64,000 bases of DNA, taken from Halococcus thailandensis JCM 13552. Lineage in GTDB: Archaea > Halobacteriota > Halobacteria > Halobacteriales > Halococcaceae. Positions 17,393-28,096 of the stretch are shown piece by piece. The DNA lies in contig NZ_AOMF01000163.1 of assembly GCF_000336715.1 (NCBI RefSeq), positions 62,154 through 126,153 of the forward strand, read 5' to 3'. A model generated the notes under the pieces. That model made no database searches. It was not told the origin of the DNA and saw only the letters and a list, made by a program, of their open reading frames with translations. Each line of letters starts with the position of its first letter. Position 1 is the first letter of the stretch. The position numbers and the translations under genes are program-made.

Positions 17393-17875
17393 CTACTGCT
17401 CGATCGCTGGCACACCCGCGACCGTCGCGCCCGCCGGAACGTCCTCGGCCACGAGCGAGTTCGCGGCCACGCGCGCGTCGGCACCGATCTCGACACCTGG
17501 GAGGACGATCGCCCCCGCGCCGATCATCGCGCGCTCGCCGACGACGACCTCTCCCGTTCGGTACTCGTCCTGAAGGAACTCGTGACAGAGCAGGGTCGCG
17601 TCGTAGCCAACGATGGCGTCCTCGCGGAGGGTGATCAGCTCCGGCCAGAAAACGTCGGGTGTGGCTTCGAGACCCCACGAGACGCCCCGTTCGACGGTGA
17701 CGCCGATGCGCCGGAGCGCCCAGTTCTTGACGCGCAGTGAGGGCGCGATGCGCGCGACGAGGACGAGAACGTAGTTGTAGATGATCCGCCACGCGCTCTT
17801 CGCGTCGGGCCAGTGCCACAGCGAGTTCCGCCGTCCCGGCGTCGAATGCACTGTGAGGCGATCGTGACGGCCCAT
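17393..17875 (-). CDS. Left-handed beta-helix (hexapeptide-repeat) acyltransferase
   Basis: A 160-residue protein of the maltose/chloramphenicol O-acetyltransferase-like group, which transfers acetyl or other acyl groups from CoA. The hexapeptide repeats run from about residue 57 to the end (GVTVERGVSWG, AIVGYDATLLCHEF, VVVGERAMIGAGAIVLPGV, ADARVAANSLVAEDVPAGA). The N-terminal 55 residues are hydrophobic and basic (WRIIYNYVLVLVARIAPSL), suggesting membrane contact. Its ATG overlaps the purD stop by one base, so it is co-translated with purD, although a shared pathway is not obvious. Acceptor unknown. Confidence 0.85.
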   Translation of the reverse strand: MGRHDRLTVHSTPGRRNSLWHWPDAKSAWRIIYNYVLVLVARIAPSLRVKNWALRRIGVTVERGVSWGLEATPDVFWPELITLREDAIVGYDATLLCHEFLQDEYRTGEVVVGERAMIGAGAIVLPGVEIGADARVAANSLVAEDVPAGATVAGVPAIEQ

Positions 17876-19173
17876 CAGCCCTCGTGGCCACGCAGCTCGG
17901 CCATGTGACCGATCCGGGATTCGACGAGATCAGCCGTCCCGATGTCCTCGCGCACCCGCAGACCGTCCGTGTCGGCCGCATCGAGCGCATCGGCCGCGAT
18001 CTGCTCGGCTTCCTCGATACTTTCGGCGAGTCCGACGACGGCGAACGCTCGCGAGGTGGTCGTGTAGACGCCGTCGTCGCGCTCGTCGACGCTCGCGTAG
18101 AACAACAGCGCGTCACCCGCACTCTCGGAGTCGATCCCGACCTTCGCACCCGCGTCGGGATTCTCTGGATAGCCCGCCGGCACGGCATACTTGCAGACGG
18201 TCGCCCGCTCGTCGAAGGCGAGTTCGGGGAGCGAATGGCCGTCGCGGGCCGCCGTGAGAACGTCGAGGAAGTCGGTGTCGAGCACGGGCAAGGTGTTCAT
18301 CGCCTCGGGATCGCCGAAGCGCGCGTTGAACTCCACGACTGTCGGTCCGTCGGCCGTGAGCATGAACTGGCCGTAGAGCACCCCCGTGTAGTCGTCGAGG
18401 GCGTCGACCGTCTCCTCGATGATCGACACGGCCGCGTCGTAGTCCGCCTCGGTCATGAACGGGAGTTCGCGTGTGGCGGCGCTGTAACTCCCCATTCCAC
18501 CCGTGTTGGGCCCCTCGTCGCCCTCGTAGGCACGCTTGTGATCCTGGACGGCTGGCGTCGTGCGCACGTCGCCGTCGGCAACGAACGCCTGCACGGTGAA
18601 CTCCTCGCCGACGAGGCGCTCTTCGAGCACGACACGGTCGTACTTCGACTCGCGGAGGTACTCCTTCGCTTCCGCAGGGGTGAGCTGCTCGCCGATGACA
18701 CGTACGCCCTTCCCGCCGGTGAGGCCGGCGGGTTTCACGACCAGATCGCCGTCGCTGTCGTCGATGTGCTCGCAGGCCCGTTCCATGACGTCGAACGTCG
18801 CGAACTCGGGACAGCCGGGGATGTCGTGCTCGCGCATGAACCGGCGCTGATAGGCCTTGTCGGTCTCGATGCGCGCCGCGTCGGCTTTCGGACCGAACGG
18901 GAAGACCCCGCTCTCGGCGAGCGCGTCGGCGACACCTGCCTGGAGGGGGGCCTCGGGACCGACGACCGCGAGCGTCGCGTCGACCCCTTCGGCGTAAGCG
19001 ACGACGGCCTGCGGGGTCGTCGTGTCGAGCGTCTCGAACCCCGCCGCGAGGGCGGCGATCCCCGGGTTCCGGGTGCCCGCACAGCCGTAGAGCTCCGCGT
19101 CGCTGTCGGCGAGGGCGCGCGCGATGGCGTGTTCGCGACCGCCGCCACCGACGAGAAGCACGGTCTCGTGCAT
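17875..19173 (-). CDS. purD: Phosphoribosylamine-glycine ligase (GAR synthetase)
   Basis: Second step of de novo purine synthesis: ATP-dependent ligation of glycine to phosphoribosylamine. The 432 residues match the usual family length, with VLLVGGGGREHAIARAL at the N-terminus, VVKPAGLTGGKGVRV in the ATP-grasp domain, the signature DEGPNTGGMGSYS and the metal-binding VEFNARFGDPEAMN. The C-terminal domain (CKYAVPAGYPENP) is complete. It starts at the ATG at 19173 (MHETVLLVGG). The hexapeptide acyltransferase gene follows with a one-base overlap; no other purine gene is near. Confidence 0.97.
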   Translation of the reverse strand: MHETVLLVGGGGREHAIARALADSDAELYGCAGTRNPGIAALAAGFETLDTTTPQAVVAYAEGVDATLAVVGPEAPLQAGVADALAESGVFPFGPKADAARIETDKAYQRRFMREHDIPGCPEFATFDVMERACEHIDDSDGDLVVKPAGLTGGKGVRVIGEQLTPAEAKEYLRESKYDRVVLEERLVGEEFTVQAFVADGDVRTTPAVQDHKRAYEGDEGPNTGGMGSYSAATRELPFMTEADYDAAVSIIEETVDALDDYTGVLYGQFMLTADGPTVVEFNARFGDPEAMNTLPVLDTDFLDVLTAARDGHSLPELAFDERATVCKYAVPAGYPENPDAGAKVGIDSESAGDALLFYASVDERDDGVYTTTSRAFAVVGLAESIEEAEQIAADALDAADTDGLRVREDIGTADLVESRIGHMAELRGHEG

Positions 19174-19272
19174 GTGCAGTGGGGCCGGCGCGGGCGACCT
19201 AAGCGTTGTCCTTCACAGACTGATTCGGATCGCGGGGACGCGATCGATCGTCCGAGTGGACAGCAGGACGGC

Positions 19273-20088
19273 TCAGAGATCGATCGCTGTCGCAAGTTCC
19301 TCGTCGATACCGCCGCCGATCTCGAAGAGTCGTCTCATCTCCTCGTCGGCGAGTTCGAAGTCGAAGACGGCACTGTTCCGCTCGATGTGATCGGGGTTCG
19401 ACGACCGCGGGATCGTCGAAACCATCGGCTGCTGGAGCAGCCACCGGATCGCGACCTGCCGCACCGTCTTTCCATGCGTCTCGGCGATGGTTACGAGCTC
19501 CTCGTCTTCGAGTGCCGAGCCGAGCTTGAGCGGGCTGTAGGCGGTGAGCATCACCTCCTCGTCGATGCAGAACGGGAGGAGATCGGGCTGGTGATCGGTG
19601 AGACTGTACTCGACCTGGTTGGTGAGGATCGGTGCCGTCGAGTGGTCGATCGCGTTCCGTGTCTCTTCGACCGAGAAGTTCGAGACGCCGATATGCTCGA
19701 CGAGACCCTCATCGACGAGTTCGTCCATCGCGTCGAGCGTCTCCTCGTGAGGGACGTTCTGATTGGGCGAGTGGATGAGCAACAGATCGACGTACTCCAT
19801 GCCGAGCCGATCGAGGCTGTCGTGCGTCGAGTCGACGACCGCCTCGTGGGCGCGGTTGTCCCGTGTCAGCTTCGTCGTCACGAACAGCTCCTCGCGCGCG
19901 ACGTCCGACTCGTCGATCGCCGCCCCGACCGCCGACTCGCTGTCGTACATCTGTGCGGTGTCGATGTGTCGATAACCGGCCGCGAGCGCCGCTTCGACGG
20001 CCTGTTGGCGCTCCTCGTCGGTGTCCATACCGGCAGTACCGAAGCCGAGCGCGGGGACGTCCACACCGTCGACCGTGACGTGTCTCAT
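19273..20088 (-). CDS. Aldo/keto reductase
   Basis: A 271-residue NAD(P)H-dependent oxidoreductase with the AKR barrel. The catalytic tetrad is visible: Asp43 and Tyr48 (HIDTAQMYDSE), Lys73 (VTTKLTRD) and His106 (LLIHSPN). The motif VEHIGVSNFS and the C-terminal phosphate-binding region (VSTIPRSSNPDH) are also present. It probably reduces aldehydes or ketones in the cytoplasm; the substrate cannot be told. It stands alone, upstream of purD on the same strand with a 99-base gap, and is divergent from the manganese catalase. Confidence 0.94.
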   Translation of the reverse strand: MRHVTVDGVDVPALGFGTAGMDTDEERQQAVEAALAAGYRHIDTAQMYDSESAVGAAIDESDVAREELFVTTKLTRDNRAHEAVVDSTHDSLDRLGMEYVDLLLIHSPNQNVPHEETLDAMDELVDEGLVEHIGVSNFSVEETRNAIDHSTAPILTNQVEYSLTDHQPDLLPFCIDEEVMLTAYSPLKLGSALEDEELVTIAETHGKTVRQVAIRWLLQQPMVSTIPRSSNPDHIERNSAVFDFELADEEMRRLFEIGGGIDEELATAIDL

Positions 20089-20286
20089 ACTCCGGCATCG
20101 CGGGCGACAGTCAAACGATTGTCGGGGTCGGTGGTGAGGACGAAGAAGTGTGGGGGAAACACGAGCGAGGCGAACATCGAGTGATCACTGCGGAATTGCC
20201 GTTCGGCCGAGCCATCACGGTCGGTTGCACTCGCAGGCACGACCGCTATTCGGCTCTCGATCGTGTTCTCAGTGAGGTCAACACCG

Positions 20287-21102
20287 ATGTTCTATCACGA
20301 CGACGAACTCCAGTACGAGGTGGAAGTCGAGGAGCCGAACCCGCGCTTCGCGAAGATGCTCCAGCAGGCGATCGGCGGGGCCGAAGGCGAGATGCGCGTC
20401 GCGCTCCAGTACATGTTCCAGGCCTTCGCGGTGCCGGCCGAGAAAAAGGAGTATCGCCAGCTCCTGATGGAGACCGCGACCGAGGAGCTCGGCCACATCG
20501 AGATGCTCTCGACCGCCGTGGCGAAGAACCTCCAGGGGGCCTCGAACGCACAGCGCGAGGAGGCCCGAGAGGACCCGGTCATCGCCGAGATGATGGACAG
20601 CGGCCAGCCTCGACAGGCGCTCTCGGCGGGGCTCCACGCGATGCCGGTCGACTCGAACGGCGCACCCTTCTCCGGTGGCTACGTCGTCGCCAGCGGCAAC
20701 CTCGCCGCCGATATGTACGCGAACGTGATGGCCGAGTCTACGGGCAGGTTGCTCGCCACGCGCCTCTACGAAATGACCGACGACGAGGGAATGCGGGACA
20801 TGCTCTCGTATCTCATCGCGCGCGATACGATGCACCAGAACCAGTGGCACGCCGCGCTCGAGACGATGGACGATCACGTCCCTGTTCCGAACAGTTTCCC
20901 CCAGGAGAAGGAAAACCAGGAGCACAACTACGAGTTCATGTCCACGCACGTCGAGGACCGACCGGATCCCGAGCAGCGCTGGACGCAGGGCGAGTCGATC
21001 GACGGCAACGGCGAGTTCTCCTACGGCGAGCAGCCCGGCGGCGGCGAACCCGACCTCGACGAGGTCATCGACGCGATGCACAACGAGATCAACCAGGAAT
21101 AG
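20287..21102 (+). CDS. Manganese (non-heme) catalase
   Basis: Disproportionates hydrogen peroxide to water and oxygen at a dimanganese site within a four-helix ferritin-like bundle. All five metal ligands are present at the spacing of the Lactobacillus enzyme: Glu35 (GEMRVALQY), Glu67 and His70 (EELGHIEML), Glu150 (MAESTGRLL) and His183 (DTMHQNQW). The C-terminal tail is Gly/Pro/acidic (YGEQPGGGEPDLDEV), as usual in this family. I use the ATG at 20287 (MFYHDDELQ; 271 aa) because it matches the family N-terminus. It is transcribed alone and is probably part of oxidative-stress defence. Confidence 0.95.
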   Translation: MFYHDDELQYEVEVEEPNPRFAKMLQQAIGGAEGEMRVALQYMFQAFAVPAEKKEYRQLLMETATEELGHIEMLSTAVAKNLQGASNAQREEAREDPVIAEMMDSGQPRQALSAGLHAMPVDSNGAPFSGGYVVASGNLAADMYANVMAESTGRLLATRLYEMTDDEGMRDMLSYLIARDTMHQNQWHAALETMDDHVPVPNSFPQEKENQEHNYEFMSTHVEDRPDPEQRWTQGESIDGNGEFSYGEQPGGGEPDLDEVIDAMHNEINQE

Positions 21103-21213
21103 CCGTCGTCCAGGTTCCCGTTCAGGGTCAGGCATCGGAGCGTGATCGCGGCGGGATAGAAACGACGAGCGCGCCTGCCACGTCTTTATACCGTCCGAGC
21201 GAGAGGTGACGAT

Positions 21214-21501
21214 ATGGCAGACGTGACCATCGACATGAGTGACCGATCGCTCGAAGAGGCCGCCGCACGACTCGACGAGGCGGACGAGAGTGCTGCCGGC
21301 AGCCCACTGACCGTCGCGCTCGAAAACCTGGATCCGCGCGAGGCGATCGGGTTCGTCGAGGGCGCGCTCGATGCAGGCTACGCGGTCTCGATCACCGGGA
21401 TCGAGACGGACGTCTCGCGCCACGGGTCGGTCATCGAGATGGTCCAGAACGACGCCGAGGTCGTCCACATCGAGCGGCTGACGGCCGAACTCGACGGCTG
21501 A
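21214..21501 (+). CDS. Small acidic protein of unknown function
   Basis: A 95-residue soluble protein (MADVTIDMSDRSLEEAAARL) with a predicted helix at the start, an alternation of helix and strand in the middle (PREAIGFVEGALDAGYAVSI) and a final strand-helix (AEVVHIERLTAELDG). It has no cysteines and no membrane segment. I do not recognise a family. GC-rich third positions and the strongly acidic composition match its neighbours, supporting a real gene. It lies 111 bases after the manganese catalase on the same strand and converges with the gene at 21532. Confidence 0.7.
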   Translation: MADVTIDMSDRSLEEAAARLDEADESAAGSPLTVALENLDPREAIGFVEGALDAGYAVSITGIETDVSRHGSVIEMVQNDAEVVHIERLTAELDG

Positions 21502-21531
21502 GACGTCACGATCACGGGTGGCATCGGAACA

Positions 21532-22026
21532 CTACTCCGCTGAATCGTCGTGTGCGCGCTGTAGCGACTGGTTTTGCAGCGCGGCGGCCGTGTTCTGGAT
21601 CGAGCGCATCGTGCTCGCCGTCGCCATCACCGAGTTCATCAGCGCCTGCTGGCTCGCGCCGTCGGGATAGAGGCGGTCTTCGAGGAGGATCGAGTGGACG
21701 CGGGGGAACTCGCAGGGGTCGCCCTCGTCGTCGAGAAAGGTGTAAAATCCCGGTGCGCCGGCGAGAACCGGGTTCAAGCGCAGCAGGAGTTCCTGGCGGC
21801 GCTCCGCGTTCTCGACGAGCGCCGCGACGCGATCGGTGTCGAAGGTACACTCGCCGACGACGCGCAGCGGCCCCCAGGTCTCCTCCTTGATCACGTGCAG
21901 GGGCAGTCGCGACAGCTGGAGCTGGAGGTTGTACTCGGTTCCGTCGCCGGATTCGCTCTCGACGTTCTGCACGACCGACTCGTCGAGCCACGCCTCGGTC
22001 TGCTCGCGGCTGAGGTGGGTCGCCAT
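21532..22026 (-). CDS. YbjN/secretion-chaperone-like protein (DUF2299-like)
   Basis: A 164-residue protein that begins with a helix (MATHLSREQTEAWLDESVV) and continues with strands separated by LPLHVIKEETWGPLRVVGEC and a helical centre (AERRQELLLRLNPVLAGAPG). This helix-strands-helix order resembles the YbjN/type III secretion chaperone fold, and archaeal members are grouped as DUF2299; the family call is from memory. The last 50 residues add a helix rich in Gln, Ser and Ala (ATASTMRSIQNTAAALQNQS). Function unknown. It is transcribed alone, divergent from the thioredoxin-domain gene at 22115. Confidence 0.72.
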   Translation of the reverse strand: MATHLSREQTEAWLDESVVQNVESESGDGTEYNLQLQLSRLPLHVIKEETWGPLRVVGECTFDTDRVAALVENAERRQELLLRLNPVLAGAPGFYTFLDDEGDPCEFPRVHSILLEDRLYPDGASQQALMNSVMATASTMRSIQNTAAALQNQSLQRAHDDSAE

Positions 22027-22114
22027 CCTCTACTGTGGGCTCGCGCTCGGCAAGAACCTGCTGCCGGCGAGAGCGGGCGATGGTGTTTACCCGTCCGCGG
22101 TGTCTATCGAACCC

Positions 22115-24244
<2,130 letters not shown>

Positions 24245-24282
24245 ACGCCAGCGTTCTTGATCCCGGCGGGCGAACGCCCGCT

Positions 24283-25041
24283 ATGGACACCGAAACGTTC
24301 GTCGAGCGTCTCGACGACCGCCTCGATACTACCGCCTACGCCGATCTCGACGCGAGCGCCAACGGCCTCCAGGTCGCCGGCCCGGACGAGATCGACCACG
24401 CCGCCTTCGCGGTCGATGCCGCGATCGAAACCGCCGAGCGCGCCGTCGATGCGGGCGCGGACGCGCTCGTCGTGCACCACGGCCTGTTCTGGGGCGAGTT
24501 CGAACGCGCAACCGGCTCCATCCGCGACCGACTCGCACCCTTCTTCGAGCACGACATGGCGCTGTACGTCTCACACCTCCCGCTCGACGGCCACCAGGAA
24601 CTCGGCAACGCCGCCGGCATCGTCGACGCACTCGCGCTCGACGACCGTGAGCCGTTCGGCGCGCTCGGTGACGAGTATATCGGCCAGTTCGGTCGTTCTA
24701 CGGGCATCTCACCGGCCGACTTTCACGATCGGCTCGTGACCGAGTGCGGGCCAGAAAACGACGTGACGGCGCTCGAATTCGGGCCCGACGAGATCGAGGA
24801 CGTCGCCGTCGCGACCGGGGCCGCCGCCGACTGGTTCGAGGAGGCCGTCGAACGGGGTGCCGACGCGTTCGTCACCGGCGAGGGGAAACAGAAACTCTAC
24901 CACGAGGCGCGTGAGGCCGGCGTCCACGTGTATCTGGCCGGGCACTACGCGACCGAAACCTTCGGCGTGCGCTCGCTCCAGTCACTTGCCGAGGACTGGG
25001 GCATCGAAACGACGTTCGTCGACTGTCCGACCGGGCTGTAG
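24283..25041 (+). CDS. Nif3-like dinuclear metal-centre protein
   Basis: A 252-residue member of the NIF3/DUF34 family, which forms hexameric rings with a two-metal site. The metal-binding residues stand out: His65 and His66 (LVVHHGLFW), His98 and Asp102 (VSHLPLDGH), and the C-terminal LAGHYATETFGV with its His and Glu. The activity of the family is still debated (GTP cyclohydrolase-like and nucleotide-salvage roles have been proposed). It begins at the ATG at 24283 (MDTETFVERL) and probably shares a transcript with the DUF255 gene just upstream. The MITE sits downstream of its stop. Confidence 0.93.
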   Translation: MDTETFVERLDDRLDTTAYADLDASANGLQVAGPDEIDHAAFAVDAAIETAERAVDAGADALVVHHGLFWGEFERATGSIRDRLAPFFEHDMALYVSHLPLDGHQELGNAAGIVDALALDDREPFGALGDEYIGQFGRSTGISPADFHDRLVTECGPENDVTALEFGPDEIEDVAVATGAAADWFEEAVERGADAFVTGEGKQKLYHEAREAGVHVYLAGHYATETFGVRSLQSLAEDWGIETTFVDCPTGL

Positions 25042-25145
25042 TCGCGAGAGCCATTCACTCGGTCGGTGGGTGTCGCGAAACCAGGGAAAACGGAGAGAAG
25101 CAGTCGCGGGACGAGTCGAACAGTTCGGGGACAGCCGACGGTGGA

Positions 25146-25292
25146 AGGGTGTCATAGAACTCTTCACACACCTCATCAGCACCCTGAGAAACGGTGTCTA
25201 ATAAGCAGCCAGTATTGTCGCAATTCAGAACCAGCGGGAGCGGATCTCTCGACTGGTACGCGGAAACCTTGCCAACCGTTCTATGACACCCT
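25146..25292. mobile_element. 147-bp MITE with 15-bp terminal inverted repeats and 10-bp target duplication
   Basis: The ends are perfect inverted repeats: AGGGTGTCATAGAAC at 25146-25160 and GTTCTATGACACCCT at 25278-25292. The element is bounded by an exact 10-bp direct repeat, CGACGGTGGA, at 25136-25145 and 25293-25302, as a transposase would leave on insertion. The interior has no gene and is less G+C-rich than the surroundings. It sits in the convergent gap between the Nif3-like and MATE genes and breaks neither. A full-length element with the same ends elsewhere in the genome should supply the transposase; I cannot assign the family. Confidence 0.88.
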
Positions 25293-25329
25293 CGACGGTG
25301 GAGTTATTTTATCGTCGGGTGCGAGCAGC

Positions 25330-26766
25330 CTACGCGGATGCGTCCGAACGGTAGCCCCGGCTCACCTGTTTCCACTTCTCGCTGTTGAAGCGGTAGTAGT
25401 TGAGCACGGCGGGCACGGTCGTCTCGGCGAGGAAGGCCAGCGAGAGCCCGGCGAGGCCGAGCGAGGTCGTCGCGCCGAGATAGGCCACCGGAACGGCGAC
25501 GCCGAAGATGCCGAGCAGTTGGCTGTAGAACGTCCAATTCGTGTCGCCGCTGGCGTCGAGCGGGCCGGCGGCCGCGCCCGAGACCCCCCGGAGGACGATG
25601 GCGAAACAGGCTGCCGTGACGAGCGAGACCGCCACCGGCACGACCGACGAAGTGGGGTCGCCGACGAACGCGGCGACGATCTCGTCGACGAAGACGAAGA
25701 CGAGCCCCGCCGAGACGAGGTAGACCGCGACCGCGAACCGAACGATCTCGCGACCGTACGCCTCGGCGGTCTCCTCGTGGCCACTGCCGAGTTCTTGGCC
25801 GACCAGGCTGGAGGAAGCGAGACCGAAGCCCCAGCCGGGCGTGTTCATCAATCCCCAGATACGCCGCGCGATGACGTAGGCGGCGACGACGTCGCTACCG
25901 AACAGCGCGACGATGACGAGCATCGGGAACTCCGCGACGGTGAAGACGAGTTCGCGACCGATGACGGGCGTCCCGATCGAGACGACGTGGCGGATGTCGG
26001 TGCCGAGGTAGCTCCCGCGCGGGTCGATTTGGACGGGAAGCGTGCCGAGACCCGGAAGGCGACCCTTGACGAGTCCGATGGCGAAGAGGCCGGTGACGAC
26101 CGCGCTCGACAGGACGGTGCCGAGCGCCGCGCCGACGACGCCGAGGCCGAAGCCGAAGATCAACACGGCGTTGATGACGATGTTCGCGAGCGCGCCGGCG
26201 CTGCGGAGCATCATCGGCGTCCGGGCGTCGTCGACACCGATATAGACACGGCTGCCGATGAGGTTGAGCGCTGCAAAGGGGATGCCGAGCGCGACGACCT
26301 TGAGATAGTCGGCACCGAAGGCGATCGCCGCCGGATCGTCGCCGAGCAGCGAGACCAGCGGGGTGGGGACGAGCCAGAGCGCGGCGACGATCGGCAGCGT
26401 GAGCGCGACCACGACGGTGACGCTCGATCGGACGGCGCGATCGATGTCGCCGAGGCGTTTCGCGCCGTAGCGCTGTGAGACGAGCGCGATCGTGCCGGCG
26501 GCGATGCCGCCGCCGATGGCGAAGGCGAACCCCCAGTAGGGACTGGCGAAGCCGACGCCGGCGATCGCCGTCGAGCCGAGCGCGATACCGATCATGGCGA
26601 TGTCGACGGCGTTCTTCGACATCCGGGCGATGCCGGTGATGATGCGTGGCCAGGCGAGTTTCGTCGTGCGACGTGCTCGTTCGGATTCGAGCAATCCGGC
26701 ACGAACGAGCAGCCGACCGATGTACAGTACGACTAACCGAACGGGGTTTGACGCGCGAAATTTCAA
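25330..26766 (-). CDS. MATE family multidrug/cation efflux transporter
   Basis: A 478-residue membrane protein with 12 hydrophobic segments that would export organic compounds in exchange for Na+ or H+. MATE features include AWPRIITGIARMSKNAVDIA in the first helix, GIALGSTAIAGVGFASPYWG, ALVSQRYGAKRLG and, in the second half, IARRIWGLMNTPGWGFGLA. No ATG lies before residue 49 and an in-frame stop lies just upstream, so I accept the TTG at 26766 (KFRASNPVRLV) as the start; this is less sure than the gene itself. Monocistronic; its 3' end faces the MITE. Confidence 0.9.
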   Translation of the reverse strand: MKFRASNPVRLVVLYIGRLLVRAGLLESERARRTTKLAWPRIITGIARMSKNAVDIAMIGIALGSTAIAGVGFASPYWGFAFAIGGGIAAGTIALVSQRYGAKRLGDIDRAVRSSVTVVVALTLPIVAALWLVPTPLVSLLGDDPAAIAFGADYLKVVALGIPFAALNLIGSRVYIGVDDARTPMMLRSAGALANIVINAVLIFGFGLGVVGAALGTVLSSAVVTGLFAIGLVKGRLPGLGTLPVQIDPRGSYLGTDIRHVVSIGTPVIGRELVFTVAEFPMLVIVALFGSDVVAAYVIARRIWGLMNTPGWGFGLASSSLVGQELGSGHEETAEAYGREIVRFAVAVYLVSAGLVFVFVDEIVAAFVGDPTSSVVPVAVSLVTAACFAIVLRGVSGAAAGPLDASGDTNWTFYSQLLGIFGVAVPVAYLGATTSLGLAGLSLAFLAETTVPAVLNYYRFNSEKWKQVSRGYRSDASA

Positions 26767-26929
26767 CCTCGAAAAGTTCGTGACGGGTGTTTAAAGGGGT
26801 TTTCTTTCCCATCGAACTAACATATATAATCGACCGTGATATACTCTCCACAATGACATGACAGCGTGTTCCGCGGCATGGTCGTGTTGGCCTCCACCTT
26901 TTTGTACACTGGAGTGAAACGAACGGACG

Positions 26930-27349
26930 ATGGTCGCGACGATCCCACTCGAACGAGCGACGACGGTGATCGAAGCGGGCGAACAGTACGCCGAGGAGAT
27001 CGGGGTGCCGTCGGTGCTCACAGTGTCGAACGCCGAAGGCAACCTCGTCGCCCAGCACCGGATGGACGGCGCGTGGCTCCCGAGCGTCACCATCTCCCGG
27101 AACAAGGCCTACACGGCTGCCGGTCTGAAGATGCCGACGCACGAACTCGCCGAGGCGGTCCAGCCCGGCGGCCCGCTGTACGGGCTCCAGACGAACGACG
27201 ACGGCCGACTCGTCGTCTTCGGCGGCGGCTTTCCGCTCGAAGTCGACGGCGAGATCGTCGGGGCGGTCGGGTCGAGCGGCGGGATGCCAGACGAGGACGT
27301 CGAGATCGCAGAGGCTGCCGTCGAGAAGTTCCAGGAACTGACGGAGTAG
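26930..27349 (+). CDS. GlcG/HbpS family protein (heme-binding-like)
   Basis: A 139-residue single-domain protein of the GlcG/HbpS/DhaG family: a start helix (LERATTVIEAGEQYAEEIG), the strand pattern VLTVSNAEGNLVAQHRMDGA, ISRNKAYTAAGLKM, and the conserved glycine-rich end VVFGGGFPLEVDGEIVGAVG with SSGGMPDED. Members bind heme or cobalamin, or accompany glycolate and dihydroxyacetone genes; which of these applies is unknown. A T-rich promoter-like run (CCTTTTTGTACACT) precedes it. The thiamine gene thiE starts 112 bases downstream on the same strand. Confidence 0.85.
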   Translation: MVATIPLERATTVIEAGEQYAEEIGVPSVLTVSNAEGNLVAQHRMDGAWLPSVTISRNKAYTAAGLKMPTHELAEAVQPGGPLYGLQTNDDGRLVVFGGGFPLEVDGEIVGAVGSSGGMPDEDVEIAEAAVEKFQELTE

Positions 27350-27460
27350 CACCACCCGCGCGATCGGGAACTCGGGAGCACCCACGAGCAGATCCCTGAC
27401 GAGCCAACGCGACGACCGACATTCATATGCCGTCCCTGCGACCACTTCGAGATACAACGC

Positions 27461-28096
27461 ATGAATGTCTCCGGCGCGTATCTCGTGACGCAGGCGAACC
27501 GTTCGCGCGACCGTTCGACCGAAGAGATCGTCGCAGCGGCGATCGACGGCGGGGTGACCGCCATCCAGTTGCGCGAGAAGAACGCGACCGTCCGCGAGCG
27601 CTACGAACTCGCCGAAGAGCTGCGCAAGCAGACGCGAGCCGCCGACGTCACCTTCATCGTCAACGACCGGGCCGACATCGCGGCCGCCGTCGACGCCGAC
27701 GGGGTCCACCTGGGCGACGACGATCTCCCGATCCCCGCCGCGCGCGAGGTTCTCGGACCGGAACGCTGTATCGGCCGCTCGGTCTCGACGGTCGAAGCCG
27801 CCGAGGCCGCCGAACGCGCGGGTGCGGACTACCTGGGCGTCGGCGCGATCTACGCGACGACCTCCAAGGACATCCCCGACGCCGAAGCGGAGATCGGCAC
27901 CGAGACCGTCGCCGACATCGTGGCCGCCGTCAACATCCCGATCGTCGGCATCGGTGGCGTCACACCCGAGAACGCTCACGACGTCGTCGCCGCCGGTGCG
28001 GACGGCGTCGCGGTCATCTCGGCGATCACCGCCGCCGACGATCCGGCGGCCGCGACGCGACAGCTCGCCGATACCGTCGAGGAGGTGGCTCAATGA
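27461..28096 (+). CDS. thiE: Thiamine-phosphate synthase (ThiE)
   Basis: Joins HMP-PP and thiazole phosphate to thiamine phosphate on a TIM barrel. The 211 residues have the family landmarks AIQLREKNATVRERYELAEE, FIVNDRADIAAAVDADGVHL with GDDDLP, GADYLGVGAIYATTSKD, and IVGIGGVTPENA near the phosphate site. Its TGA shares bases with the ATG of thiM (ATGA at 28093-28096), so the pair is translationally coupled. A ThiN domain fused to ThiD at 5.1-6.4 kb could carry out the same reaction, giving two candidate synthases in one window. Confidence 0.96.
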   Translation: MNVSGAYLVTQANRSRDRSTEEIVAAAIDGGVTAIQLREKNATVRERYELAEELRKQTRAADVTFIVNDRADIAAAVDADGVHLGDDDLPIPAAREVLGPERCIGRSVSTVEAAEAAERAGADYLGVGAIYATTSKDIPDAEAEIGTETVADIVAAVNIPIVGIGGVTPENAHDVVAAGADGVAVISAITAADDPAAATRQLADTVEEVAQ

